NCBI GenBank assembly: GCA_029718625.1
Contig: CM056395.1
Location: 19,184,309-19,248,308 of the forward strand
Length of the DNA: 64,000 nucleotides
Origin: Synaphobranchus kaupii
Taxonomy: Eukaryota; Chordata; Actinopteri; Anguilliformes; Synaphobranchidae
Direction: 5' to 3'
Shown here: positions 15,001-30,000 of the stretch, piece after piece
Layout of the letters: every line of letters starts with the position of its first letter
Position numbering within the stretch: the stretch's first letter is position 1
Translations under genes and position numbers: made by a program
The notes under the pieces: generated by a model
Seen by the model: the letters and a program-made list of their open reading frames with translations, nothing else
Database searches by the model: none
Told to the model about the DNA's origin: nothing

Positions 15001-18000
15001 AACTCCAGCCCCAACTATGTCTGCAACACCCACTACAACTGCAGCCCCGACAACAACCCCAGTTCCCACTACCACTGCAGCACCCAGTACAACTGCAGTC
15101 CCCACTACAACTTCAGCCCCAACTACAACTGCAGCCCCCACTACCACTGCAGCCCCCACTACAACTGCAGCTCCCACTACAACAGCAGCCTCCACTACAA
15201 CTGCAGCACCCACTACAACTGCAGCAACAACAACTGCAGCCCCAACTACAACTTCAGCCCCCACTACAACTGCAGCACCCACTACAACTTCAGCCCCCGT
15301 GACAACTGCAGCTCCCACTACATCAGCAGCCTCCACTACAACTGCAGCCCACACTACAACAGCAGCCCCAACTACAACTGCAGCCCCCACTACAACTTTA
15401 GCACCCACTACAACAGCAGTTCCCACTACAACTGCAGCCCCCACTAGAACAGCAGCCTCCACTGCAACTGCAGCACCCACAACACCTGCAGCACCAACAA
15501 CAACTGCAGCCCCCACTACAACTTCAGCACCCAGTACAACAGCAGTTCCCACTACAACTGCAGCCCCCACTATAACAGCAGCCCCCACTACAACAGCAGC
15601 CTCCACTGCAACTGCAGCCCCCACTACAACTGCAGCAACAACAACTGCAGCCCCCACTACAACTTCAGCACCCACTACAACAGCAGTTCCCACTACAACT
15701 GCAGCCCCCACTACAACAGCAGCCTCCACTGCAACTGCAGCACCCACTACAACTGCAGCAACAACAACTGCAGCCCCAACTACAACTTCAGCCCCCACTA
15801 CAACTGCAGCCTCCACTACAACTGCAGCCCACACTACAACAGCAGCCCCCACTACAACTTCAGCCCCCACTACAACTGCAGCACCCAGTACAACTGCAGT
15901 CCCCACTACAACTTCAGCCCCAACTACAACTGCAGCCCCCACTACAACTGCAGCCTCCACTACAACTGCAGCTCGCATTACAACAGCAGCCTCCACTACA
16001 ACTGCAGCACCCACTACAACTGCAGCAACAACAACTGCAGCCCCAACTACAACTTCAGCACCCACTACAACAGCAGTTCCCACTACAACTGCAGCCCCCA
16101 CTACAACAGCAGCCTCCACTGCAACTGCAGCACCCACTACACCTGCAGCACCAACAACAACTGCAGCCCCCACTACAACTTCAGCACCCACTACAACAGC
16201 AGTTCCCACTACAACTGCAGCCCCCACTACCACAGCAGCCCCCACTACAACAGCAGCCTCCACTGCAACTGCAGCCCCCACTACAACTGCAGCACCAACA
16301 ACAACTGCAGCCCTCACTACAACTTCAGCCCCCACTACAACTTCAGCACCCACTACAACAGCAGTTCCCACTACAACTGCAGCCCCCACTACAACAGCAG
16401 CCTCCACTGCAACTGCAGCACCCACTAGACCTGCAGCACCAACAACAACTGCAGCCCCCACTACAACTTCAGCACCCAGTACAACAGCAGTTCCCACTAC
16501 AACTGCAGCCCCAACTACAACTGCAGCTCCCACTACAACTTCAGCACCCACTACAACAGAAGTTCCCACTACAACTGCAGCCCCCACTACAACAGCAGCC
16601 TCCACTGCAACTGCAGCACCCACTACACCTGCAGCACCAAGAACAACTGCAGCCCCCACTACAACTTCAGCACCCACTACAACAGCAGTTCCCACTACAA
16701 CTGCAGCCCCCACTACAACAGCAGCCTCCACTGCAACTGCAGCTCCCACTACAACTGCAGCACCAACAACAACTGCAGCCCTCACTACAACTTCAGCACC
16801 CACTACAACAGCAGTTCCCACTACAACTGCAGCCCCCACTACAACAGCAGCCTCCACTGCAACTGCAGCTCCCACTACAACTGCAGCACCAACAACAACT
16901 GCAGCCCTCACTACAACTTCAGCCCCCACTACAACTTCAGCACCCACTAAAACAGCAGCTCCAACTTCAAGAGCAGCCTCCACTACAACAGCAACCCCCA
17001 CTACAACAGCATCTCCCACTACAACTGCAGCACCAACCACAACTCCAGCTCCGACAACAACACCAGTTCTCACTACAACTGCAGCCCCAACTACGTCTGC
17101 AACACCCACTACAACTGCAGCCCCGACAACAACCCCAGTTCCCACTACCACTGCAGCACCCAGTACAACTGCAGTCCCCACTACAACTTCAGCCCCAACT
17201 ACACCGGCAGCCCCCACTACAACTGCAGCCCCCACTACAACTGCAGCTCCCACTACAACAGCAGCCTCCACTACAACTGCAGCACCCACTACAACTGCAG
17301 CAACAACAACTGCAGCCCCAACTACAACTTCAGCCCCCACTACAACAGCAGCCCCCACTACAACAGCAGCCTCCACTGCAACTGCAGCCCCCACTACAAC
17401 TGCAGCAACAACAACTGCAGCCCCCACTACAACTTCGGCACCCACTACAACAGCAGTTCCCACTACAACTGCAGCCCCCACTACAACAGCAGCCTCCACT
17501 GCAACTGCAGCTCCCACTACAACTGCAGCACCCAGTACAACTGCAATCCCCACTACAACTTCAGCCCCAACTACAACTGCAGCCCCCACTACAACTGCAG
17601 CCCACACTACAACAGCAGCCCCCACTACAACTTCAGCCCCCACTACAACTGCAGCACCCAGTACAACTGCAGTCCCCACTACAACTTCAGCCCCAACTAC
17701 AACTGCAGCCCCCACTACAACTGCAGCCTCAACTACAACTGCAGCTCGCATTACAACAGCAGCCTCCACTACAACTGCAGCACCCACTACAACTGCAGCA
17801 ACAACAACTGCAGCCCCAACTACAACTTCAGCACCCACTACAACAGCAGTTCCCACTACAACTGCAGCCCCCACTACAACAGCAGCCCCCACTACAACTG
17901 CAGCACCCAGTACAACTGCAGTCCCCACTACAACTTCAGCCCCAACTACAACTGCAGCCCCCACTACAACTGCAGCCTCAACTACAACTGCAGCCCCAAC

Positions 18001-21000
18001 TACAACTTCAGCACCCACTACAACAGCAGTTCCCACTACAACTGCAGCCCCCACTACAACTGCAGCAACAACAACTGCAGCCCCAACTACAACTTCAGCA
18101 CCCACTACAACAGCAGTTCCCACTACAACTGCAGCCCCCACTACAACAGCAGCCTCCACTGCAACTGCAGCACCCACTACACCTGCAGCACCAACAACAA
18201 CTGCAGCCCCCACTACAACTTCAGCACCCACTACAACAGCAGTTCCCACTACAACTGCAGCCCCCACTACCACAGCAGCCCCCACTACAACAGCAGCCTC
18301 CACTGCAACTGCAGCCCCCACTACAACTGCAGCACCAACAACAACTGCAGCCCTCACTACAACTTCAGCCCCCACTACAACTTCAGCACCCACTACAACA
18401 GCAGTTCCCACTACAACTGCAGCCCCCACTACAACAGCAGCCTCCACTGCAACTGCAGCACCCACTACACCTGCAGCACCAACAACAACTGCAGCCCCCA
18501 CTACAACTTCAGCACCCAGTACAACAGCAGTTCCCACTACAACTGCAGCCCCAACTACAACTGCAGCTCCCACTACAACTTCAGCACCCACTACAACAGC
18601 AGTTCCCACTACAACTGCAGCCCCCACTACAACAGCAGCCTCCACTGCAACTGCAGCACCCACTACACCTGCAGCACCAACAACAACTGCAGCCCCCAGT
18701 ACAACTTCAGCACCCACTACAACAGCAGTTCCCACTACAACTGCAGCCCCCACTACAACAGCAGCCTCCACTGCAACTGCAGCTCCCACTACAACTGCAG
18801 CACCAACAACAACTGCAGCCCTCACTACAACTTCAGCCCCCACTACAACTTCAGCACCCACTAAAACAGCAGCTCCAACTTCAAGAGCAGCCTCCACTAC
18901 AACAGCAAGCCCCACTACAACAGCATCTCCCACTACAACTGCAGCACCAACCACAACTCCAGCTCCGACGACAACACCAGTTCTCACTACAACTGCAGCC
19001 CCAACTACGTCTGCAACACCCACTACAACTGCAGCCCCGACAACAACCCCAGTTCCCACTACCACTGCAGCACCCAGTACAACTGCAGTCCCCAGTACAA
19101 CTTCAGCCCCAACTACAACTGCAGCCCCCACTACAACTGCAGCCCCCACTACAACTGCAGCTCCCACTACAACAGCAGCCTCCACTACAACTGCAGCACC
19201 CACTACAACTGCAGCAACAACAACTGCAGCCCCAACTACAACTTCAGCCCCCACTACAACTGCAGCACCCACTACAACTTCAGCCCCCGTGACAACTGCA
19301 GCTCCCACTACATCAGCAGCCTCCACTACAACTGCAGCCCACACTACAACAGCAGTTCCCACTACAACTGCAGCCCCCACTACAACAGCAGCCTCCACTG
19401 CAACTGCAGCACCCACAACACCTGCAGCACCAACAACAACTGCAGCCCCCACAACAACTTCAGCACCCAGTACAACAGCAGTTCCCAATACAACTGCAGC
19501 CCCCACTACAACAGCAGCCCCCACTACAACAGCAGCCTCCACTGCAACTGCAGCCCCCACTACAACTGCAGCAACAACAACTGCAGCCCCCACTACAACT
19601 TCAGCACCCACTACAACAGCAGTTCCCACTACAACTGCAGCCCCCACTACAACAGCAGCCTCCACTGCAACTGCAGCACCCACTACAACTGCAGCAACAA
19701 CAACTGCAGCCCCAACTACAACTTCAGCCCCCACTACAACTGCAGCCTCCACTACAACTGCAGCCCACACTACAACTGCAGCACCCACTACAACTTCAGC
19801 CCCCGTGACAACTGCAGCACCCAGTACAACTGCAGTCCCCACTACAACTTCAGCCCCAACTACAACAGCAGCCCCCACTACAACAGCAGCCTCCACTGCA
19901 ACTGCAGCCCCCACTACAACTGCAGCACCAACAACAACTGCAGCCCTCACTACAACTTCAGCCCCCACTACAACTTCAGCACCCACTACAACAGCAGTTC
20001 CCACTACAACTGCAGCCCCCACTACCACAGCAGCCCCCACTACAACAGCAGCCTCCACTGGAACTGCAGCCCCCACTACAACTGCAGCACCAACAACAAC
20101 TGCAGCCCTCACTACAACAGCAGCCTCCACTGCAACTGCAGCCCCCACTACAACTTCAGCACCCAGTACAACTTCAGCACCCACTACAACAGCAGTTCCC
20201 ACTACAACTGCAGCCCCCACTACCACAGCAGCCCCCACTACAACAGCAGCCTCCACTGGAACTGCAGCCCCCACTACAACTGCAGCACCAACAACAACTG
20301 CAGCCCTCACTACAACAGCAGCCTCCACTGCAACTGCAGCCCCCACTACAACTGCAGCACCAACAACAACTGCAGCCCTCACTACAACTTCAGCCCCCAC
20401 TACAACTTCAGCACCCACTACAACAGCAGTTCCCACTACAACTGCAGCCCCCACTACAAGAGCAGCCTCCACTGCAACTGCAGCACCCACTACACCTGCA
20501 GCACCAACAACAACTGCAGCCCCCACTACAACTTCAGCACCCAGTACAACAGCAGTTCCCACTACAACTGCAGCCCCAACTACAACTGCAGCTCCCACTA
20601 CAACTTCAGCACCCACTACAACAGCAGTTCCCACTACAACTGCAGCCCCCACTACAACAGCAGCCTCCACTGCAACTGCAGCACCCACTACACCTGCAGC
20701 ACTAACAACAACTGCAGCCCCCACTACAACTTCAGCACCCACTACAACAGCAGTTCCCACTACAACTGCAGCCCCCACTACAACAGCAGCCTCCACTGCA
20801 ACTGCAGCTCCCACTACAACTGCAGCACCAACAACAACTGCAGCCCTCACTACAACTTCAGCCCCCACTACAACTTCAGCACCCACTAAAACAGCAGCTC
20901 CAACTTCAAGAGCAGCCTCCACTACAACGGCAACCCCCACTACAACAGCATCTCCCACTACAACTGCAGCACCAACCACAACTCCAGCTCCGACAACAAC

Positions 21001-24000
21001 ACCAGTTCTCACTACAACTGCAGCCCCAACTACGTCTGCAACACCCACTACAACTGCAGCCCCGACAACAACCCCAGTTCCCACTACCACTACAGCACCC
21101 AGTACAACTGCAGTCCCCAGTACAACTTCAGCCCCAACTACAACTGCAGCCCCCACTACAACTGCAGCCCCCACTTCAACTGCAGCTCCCACTACAACAG
21201 CAGCCTCCACTACAACTGCAGCACCCACTACAACTGCAGCACCCACTACAACTGCAGCAACAACAACTGCAGCCCCAACTACAACTTCAGCCCCCACTAC
21301 AACTGCAGCACCCACTACAACTTCAGCCCCCGTGACAACTGCAGCTCCCACTACATCAGCAGCCTCCACTACAACTGCAGCCTCCACTGCAACTACAGCC
21401 CCCACTACAACTGCAGCAACAACAACTGCAGCCCCCACTACAACTTCAGCACCCACTACAACTGCAGCACCCACTACAACTGCAGCAACAACAACTGCAG
21501 CCCCAACAACAACTTCAGCCCCCACTACAACTGCAGTCTCCACTACAACTGCAGCCCACACTACAACAGCAGCCCCCACTACAACTGCAGCACCCACTAC
21601 AACTTCAGCCCCCGTGACAACTGCAGCACCCAGTACAACTGCAGTCCCCACTACAACTTCAGCCCCAACTACAACAGCAGCCCCCACTACAACAGCAGCC
21701 TCCACTGCAACTGCAGCCCCCACTACAACTGCAGCACCAACAACAACTGCAGCCCTCACTACAACTTCAGCCCCCACTACAACTTCAGCACCCACTACAA
21801 CAGCAGTTCCCACTACAACTGCAGCCCCCACTACAACAGCAGCCTCCACTGCAACTGCAGCACCCACTACACCTGCAGCACCAACAACAACTGCAGCCCC
21901 CACTACAACTTCAGCACCCAGTACAACAGCAGTTCCCACTACAACTGCAGCCCCAACTACAACTGCAGCTCCCAATACAACTTCAGCACCCACTACAACA
22001 GCAGTTCCCACTACAACTGCAGCCCCCACTACAACAGCAGCCTCCACTGCAACTGCAGCACCCACTACACCTGCAGCACCAACAACAACTGCAGCCCCCA
22101 CTACAACTTCAGCACCCACTACAACAGCAGTTCCCACTACAACTGCAGCCCCCACTACAACAGCAGCCTCCACTGCAACTGCAGCACCCACTACAACTGC
22201 AGCAACAACAACTGCAGCCCCAACTACAACTTCAGCCCCCACTACAACTGCAGCCTCCACTACAACTGCAGCCCACACTACAACAGCAGCCCCCACTACA
22301 ACTGCAGCACCCACTACAACTTCAGCCCCCGTGACTACTGCAGCACCCAGTACAACTGCAGTCCCCACTACAACTTCAGCCCCAACTACAACAGCAGCCC
22401 CCACTACAACAGCAGCCTCCACTGCAACTGCAGCCCCCACTACAACTGCAGCACCAACAACAACTGCAGCCCTCACTACAACTTCAGCCCCCACTACAAC
22501 TTCAGCACCCACTACAACTTCAGCACCCACTACAACAGCAGTTCCCACTACAACTGCAGCCCCCACTACAACAGCAGCCTCCACTGCAACTGCAGCACCC
22601 ACTACACCTGCAGCACCAACAACAACTGCAGCCCCCACTACAACTTCAGCACCCAGTACAACTTCAGCACCCACTACAACAGCAGTTCCCACTACAACTG
22701 CAGCCCCCACTACCACAGCAGCCCCCACTACAACAGCAGCCTCCACTGCAACTGCAGCCCCCACTACAACTGCAGCACCAACAACAACTGCAGCCCTCAC
22801 TACAACAGCAGCCTCCACTGCAACTGCAGCCCCCACTACAACTGCAGCACCAACAACAACTGCAGCCCTCACTACAACTTCAGCCCCCACTACAACTTCA
22901 GCACCCACTACAACAGCAGTTCCCACTACAACTGCAGCCCCCACTACAACAGCAGCCTCCACTGCAACTGCAGCACCCACTACACCTGCAGCACCAACAA
23001 CAACTGCAGCCCCCACTACAACTTCAGCACCCAGTACAACAGCAGTTCCCACTACAACTGCAGCCCCAACTACAACTGCAGCTCCCACTACAACTTCAGC
23101 ACCCACTACAACAGCAGTTCCCACTACAACTGCAGCCCCCACTACAACAGCAGCCTCCACTGCAACTGCAGCTCCCACTACAACTGCAGCACCAACAACA
23201 ACTGCAGCCCTCACTACAACTTCAGCCCCCACTACAACTTCAGCACCCACTAAAACAGCAGCTCCAACTTCAAGAGCAGCCTCCACTACAACAGCAACCC
23301 CCACTACAACAGCATCTCCCACTACAACTGCAGCACCAACCACAACTCCAGCTCCGACAACAACACCAGTTCTCACTACAACTGCAGCCCCAACTACGTC
23401 TGCAACACCCACTACAACTGCAGCCCCGACAACAACCCCAGTTCCCACTACCACTGCAGCACCCAGTACAACTGCAGTCCCCAGTACAACTTCAGCCCCA
23501 ACTACAACTGCAGCCCCCACTACAACTGCAGCCCCCACTACAACTGCAGCTCCCACTACAACAGCAGCCTCCACTACAACTGCAGCACCCACTACAACTG
23601 CAGCAACAACAACTGCAGCCCCAACTACAACTTCAGCCCCCACTACAACTGCAGCACCCACTACAACTTCAGCCCCCGTGACAACTGCAGCTCCCACTAC
23701 ATCAGCAGCCTCCACTACAACTGCAGCCCACACTACAACAGCAGTTCCCACTACAACTGCAGCCCCCACTACAACAGCAGCCTCCACTGCAACTGAAGCA
23801 CCCACAACACCTGCAGCACCAACAACAACTGCAGCCCCCACTACTACAGCAGCCCCCACTACAACAGCAGCCTCCACTGCAACTGCAGCCCCCACTACAA
23901 CTGCAGCAACAACAACTGCAGCCCCCACTACAACTTCAGCACCCACTACAACAGCAGCCTCCACTACAACTGCAGCCCACACTACAACAGCAGCCCCCAC

Positions 24001-27000
24001 TACAACTGCAGCACCCACTACAACTTCAGCCCCCGTGACTACTGCAGCACCCAGTACAACTGCAGTCCCCACTACAACTTCAGCCCCAACTACAACAGCA
24101 GCCCCCACTACAACAGCAGCCTCCACTGCAACTGCAGCCCCCACTACAACTGCAGCACCAACAACAACTGCAGCCCTCACTACAACTTCAGCCCCCACTA
24201 CAACTTCAGCACCCACTACAACAGCAGTTCCCACTACAACTGCAGCCCCCACTACAACAGCAGCCTCCACTGCAACTGCAGCACCCACTACACCTGCAGC
24301 ACCAACAACAACTGCAGCCCCCACTACAACTTCAGCACCCAGTACAACTTCAGCACCCACTACAACAGCAGTTCCCACTACAACTGCAGCCCCCACTACC
24401 ACAGCAGCCCCCACTACAACAGCAGCCTCCACTGCAACTGCAGCCCCCACTACAACTGCAGCACCAACAACAACTGCAGCCCTCACTACAACAGCAGCCT
24501 CCACTGCAACTGCAGCCCCCACTACAACTGCAGCACCAACAACAACTGCAGCCCTCACTACAACAGCAGCCTCCACTGCAACTGCAGCCCCCACTACAAC
24601 TGCAGCACCAACAACAACTGCAGCCCTCACTACAACTTCAGCCCCCACTACAACTTCAGCACCCACTACAACAGCAGTTCCCACTACAACTGCAGCCCCC
24701 ACTACAACAGCAGCCTCCACTGCAACTGCAGCACCCACTACACCTGCAGCACCAACAACAACTGCAGCCCCCACTACAACTTCAGCACCCAGTACAACAG
24801 CAGTTCCCACTACAACTGCAGCCCCAACTACAACTGCAGCTCCCACTACAACTTCAGCACCCACTACAACAGCAGTTCCCACTACAACTGCAGCCCCCAC
24901 TACAACAGCAGCCTCCACTGCAACTGCAGCTCCCACTACAACTGCAGCACCAACAACAACTGCAGCCCTCACTACAACTTCAGCCCCCACTACAACTTCA
25001 GCACCCACTAAAACAGCAGCTCCAACTTCAAGAGCAGCCTCCACTACAACAGCAACCCCCACTACAACAGCATCTCCCACTACAACTGCAGCACCAACCA
25101 CAACTCCAGCTCCGACAACAACACCAGTTCTCACTACAACTTCAGCCCCAACTACGTCTGCAACACCCACTACAACTGCAGCCCCGACAACAACCCCAGT
25201 TCCCACTACCACTGCAGCACCCAGTACAACTGCAGTCCCCAGTACAACTTCAGCCCCAACTACAACTGCAGCCCCCACTACAACTGCAGCCCCCACTACA
25301 ACTGCAGCTCCCACTACAACAGCAGCCTCCACTACAACTGCAGCACCCACTACAACTGCAGCAACAACAACTGCAGCCCCAACTACAACTTCAGCCCCCA
25401 CTACAACTGCAGCACCCACTACAACTTCAGCCCCCGTGACAACTGCAGCTCCCACTACATCAGCAGCCTCCACTACAACTGCAGCCCACACTACAACAGC
25501 AGTTCCCACTACAACTGCAGCCCCCACTACAACAGCAGCCTCCACTGCAACTGAAGCACCCACAACACCTGCAGCACCAACAACAACTGCAGCCCCCACT
25601 ACAACTTCAGCACCCAGTACAACAGCAGTTCCCACTACAACTGCAGCCCCCACTACAACAGCAGCCCCCACTACAACAGCAGCCTCCACTGCAACTGCAG
25701 CCCCCACTACAACTGCAGCAACAACAACTGCAGCCCCCACTACAACTTCAGCACCCACTACAACAGCAGTTCCCACTACAACTGCAGCCCCCACTACAAC
25801 AGCAGCCTCCACTGCAACTGCAGCACCCACTACAACTGCAGCAACAACAACTGCAGCCCCAACTACAACTTCAGCCCCCACTACAACTGCAGCCTCCACT
25901 ACAACTGCAGCCCACACTACAACAGCAGCCCCCACTACAACTGCAGCACCCACTACAACTTCAGCCCCCGTGACAACTGCAGCACCCAGTACAACTGCAG
26001 TCCCCACTACAACTTCAGCCCCAACTACAACAGCAGCCCCCACTACAACAGCAGCCTCCACTGCAACTGCAGCTCCCACTACAACTGCAGCACCAACAAC
26101 AACTGCAGCCCTCACTACAACTTCAGCCCCCACTACAACTTCAGCACCCACTACAACAGCAGTTCCCACTACAACTGCAGCCCCCACTACAACAGCAGCC
26201 TCCACTGCAACTGCAGCACCCACTACACCTGCAGCACCAACAACAACTGCAGCCCCCACTACAACTTCAGCACCCAGTACAACAGCAGTTCCCACTACAA
26301 CTGCAGCCCCAACCACAACTGCAGCTCCCACTACAACTTCAGCACCCACTACAACAGCAGTTCCCACTACAACTGCAGCCCCCACTACAACAGCAGCGTC
26401 CACTGCAACTGCAGCACCCACTACACCTGCAGCACCAACAACAACTGCAGCCCCCACTACAACTTCAGCACCCACTACAACAGCAGTTCCCACTACAACT
26501 GCAGCCCCCACTACAACAGCAGCCTCAACTGCAACTGCAGCTCCCACTACAACTGCAGCACCAACAACAACTGCAGCCCCCACTACAACTTCAGCCCCCA
26601 CTACAACTTCAGCACCCACTAAAACAGCAGCTCCAACTTCAAGAGCAGCCTCCACTACAACAGCAACCCCCACTACAACAGCATCTCCCACTACAACTGC
26701 AGCACCAACCACAACTCCAGCTCCGACAACAACACCAGTTCTCACTACAACTGCAGCCCCAACTACGTCTGCAACACCCACTACAACTGCAGCCCCGACA
26801 ACAACCCCAGTTCCCACTACCACTGCAGCACCCAGTACAACTGCAGTCCCCACTACAACTTCAGCCCCAACTACAACTGCAGCCCCCACTACAACTGCAG
26901 CCCCCACTACAACTGCAGCTCCAACTACAACAGCAGCCTCCACTACAACTGCAGCACCCACTACAACTGCAGCAACAATAACTGCAGCCCCAACTACAAC

Positions 27001-30000
27001 TTCAGCCCCCACTACAACTGCAGCACCCACTACAACTTCAGCCCCCGTGACAACTGCAGCTCCCACTACATCAGCAGCCTCCACTACAACTGCAGCCCAC
27101 ACTACAACAGCAGCCTCCACTGCAACTGCAGCACCCACAACACCTGCAGCACCAACAACAACTGCAGCCCCCACTACAACTTCAGCACCCAGTACAACAG
27201 CAGTTCCCACTACAACTGCAGCCCCCACTACAACAGCAGCCCCCACTACAACAGCAGCCTCCACTGCATCTGCAGCCCCCACTACAACTGCAGCAACAAC
27301 AACTGCAGCCCCCACTACAACTTCAGCACCCACTACAACAGCAGTTCCCACTACAACTGCAGCCCCCACTACAACAGCAGCCTCCACTGCAACTGCAGCA
27401 CCCACTACAACTGCAGCAACAACAACTGCAGCCCCAACTACAACTTCAGCCCCCACTACAACTGCAGCCTCCACTACAACTGCAGCCCACACTACAACAG
27501 CAGCCCCCACTACAACTGCAGCACCCACTACAACTTCAGCCCCCGTGACAACTGCAGCACCCAGTACAACTGCAGTCCCCACTACAACTTCAGCCCCAAC
27601 TACAACTGCAGCCCCCACTACAACTGCAGCACCCACTACAACTGCAGCAACAAAAACTGCAGCCCCAACTACAACTTCAGCCCCCACTACAACTGCAGCC
27701 CACACTACAACAGCAGCCCCCACTATAACTGCAGCCCTCACTACAACTTCAGCCCCCACTACAACTTCAGCACCCACTACAACAGCAGCTCCCACTTCAA
27801 GAGCAGCCTCCACTACAACAGCAGCCCACACTACAACAGCAACCCCCACTACAACAGCATCTCCCACTCCAACTGCAGCACCAACCACAACTCCAGCTCC
27901 GACAACAACACCAGCTCTCACTACAACTGCAGCCCCAACTACGTCTGCAGCACCCACTACAACTGCAGCCCCGACAAAAACCCCAGTTCCCACTACCACT
28001 GCAGCACCCAGTACAACTGCAGTCCCCACTACAACTTCAGCCCCAACTACAACTGCAGCCCCCACTACAACTGCAGCCCCCACTACAACTGCAGCTCCCA
28101 CTACAACAGCAGCCTCCACTACAACTGCAGCAACAACAACTGCAGCCCCAACTACAACTGCAGCCCCCACTACAACTTCAGCACCCACTACAACAGCAGT
28201 TCCCACTACAACTGCAGCCCCCACTACAACAGCAGCCTCCACTGCAACTGCAACACCCACTACACCTGCAGCACCAACAACAACAACTGCAGCCCCCACT
28301 ACAACTTCAGCACCCAGTACAACAGCAGTTCCCACTACAACTGCAGCCCCCACTACAACAGCAGCCCTCACTACAACAGCAGCCTCCACTGCAACTGCAG
28401 CCCCCACTACAACGGCAGCACCAACAACAACTGCAGCCCTCACTACAACTTCAGCTCCCACTACAACTTCAGCACCCACTACAACAGCAGCTCCCACTTC
28501 AAGAGCACCCTCCACTACAACAGCAGCCCACACTACAACAGCAACCCCCACTACATCAGCATCTCCCACTACAACTGCAGCACAAAACACAACTCCAGCT
28601 CCGACAACAACACCAGTTCTCACTACAACTGCAGCCCCAACTACGTCTGCAGCACCCACTACAACTGCAGCCCCGACAACAACCCCAGTTCCCACTACCA
28701 CTGCAGCACCCAGTACAACTGCAGTCCCCACTACAACTTCAGCCCCAACAACAACTGCAGCCCCCACTACAACTGCAGCCCCCACTACAACTGCAGCTCC
28801 AACTACAACAGCAGCCTCCACTACAACTGCAGCACCCACTACAACTGCAGCAACAACAACTGCAGCCCCAACTACAACTTCAGCCCCCACTACAACTGCA
28901 GCACCCAATACAACTGCAGTCCCCACTACAACTTCAGCCCCAACTACAACTGCAGCCCCCACTACAACTGCAGCCTCCACTACAACTGCAGCTCCCATTA
29001 CAACAGCAGCCTCCACTACAACTGCAGCACCCACTACAACTGCAGCAACAACAACTGCAGCCCCAACTACAACTTCAGCACCCACTACAACAGCAGTTCC
29101 CACTACAACTGCAGCCCCCACTACAACAGCAGCCTCCACTGCAACTGCAGCACCCACTACACCTGCAGCACCAACAACAACTGCAGCCCCCATTACAACT
29201 TCAGCACCCACTACAACAGCAGTTCCCACTACAACTGCAGCCCCCACTACAACTGCAGCCCCCACTACAACAGCAGCCCCCACTACAACAGCAGCCTCCA
29301 CTGCAACTGCAGCCCCCACTACAACTGCAGCACCAACAACAACTGCAGCCCTCACTACAACTTCAGCCCCCACTACAACTTCAGCACCCACTACAACAGC
29401 AGTTCCCACTACAACTGCAGCCCCCACTACAACAGCAGCCTCCACTGCAACTGCAGCACCCACTACACCTGCTGCACCAACAACAACTGCAGCCCCCACT
29501 ACAACTTCAGCACCCAGTACAACAGCAGTTCCGACTACAACTGCAGCCCCCACTACAACAGCAGCCCTCACTACAACAGCAGCCTCCAATGCAACTGCAG
29601 CCCCCACTACAACTGCAGCACCAACAACAACTGCAGCCCTCACTACAACTTCAGCTCCCACTACAACTTCAGCACCCACTACAACAGCAGCTCCCACTTC
29701 AAGAGCAGCCTCCACTACAACAGCAGCCCACACTACAACAGCAACCCCCACTACAACAGCATCTCCCACTACAACTGCAGCACAAACCACAACTCCAGCT
29801 CCGACAACAACACCAGTTCTCACTACAACTGCAGCCCCAACTACGTCTGCAGCACCCACTACAACTGCAGCCCCGACAACAACCCCAGTTCCCACTACCA
29901 CTGCAGCACCCAGTACAACTGCAGTCCCCACTACAACTTCAGCCCCAACAACAACTGCAGCCCCCACTACAACTGCAGCCCCCACTACAACTGCAGCTCC

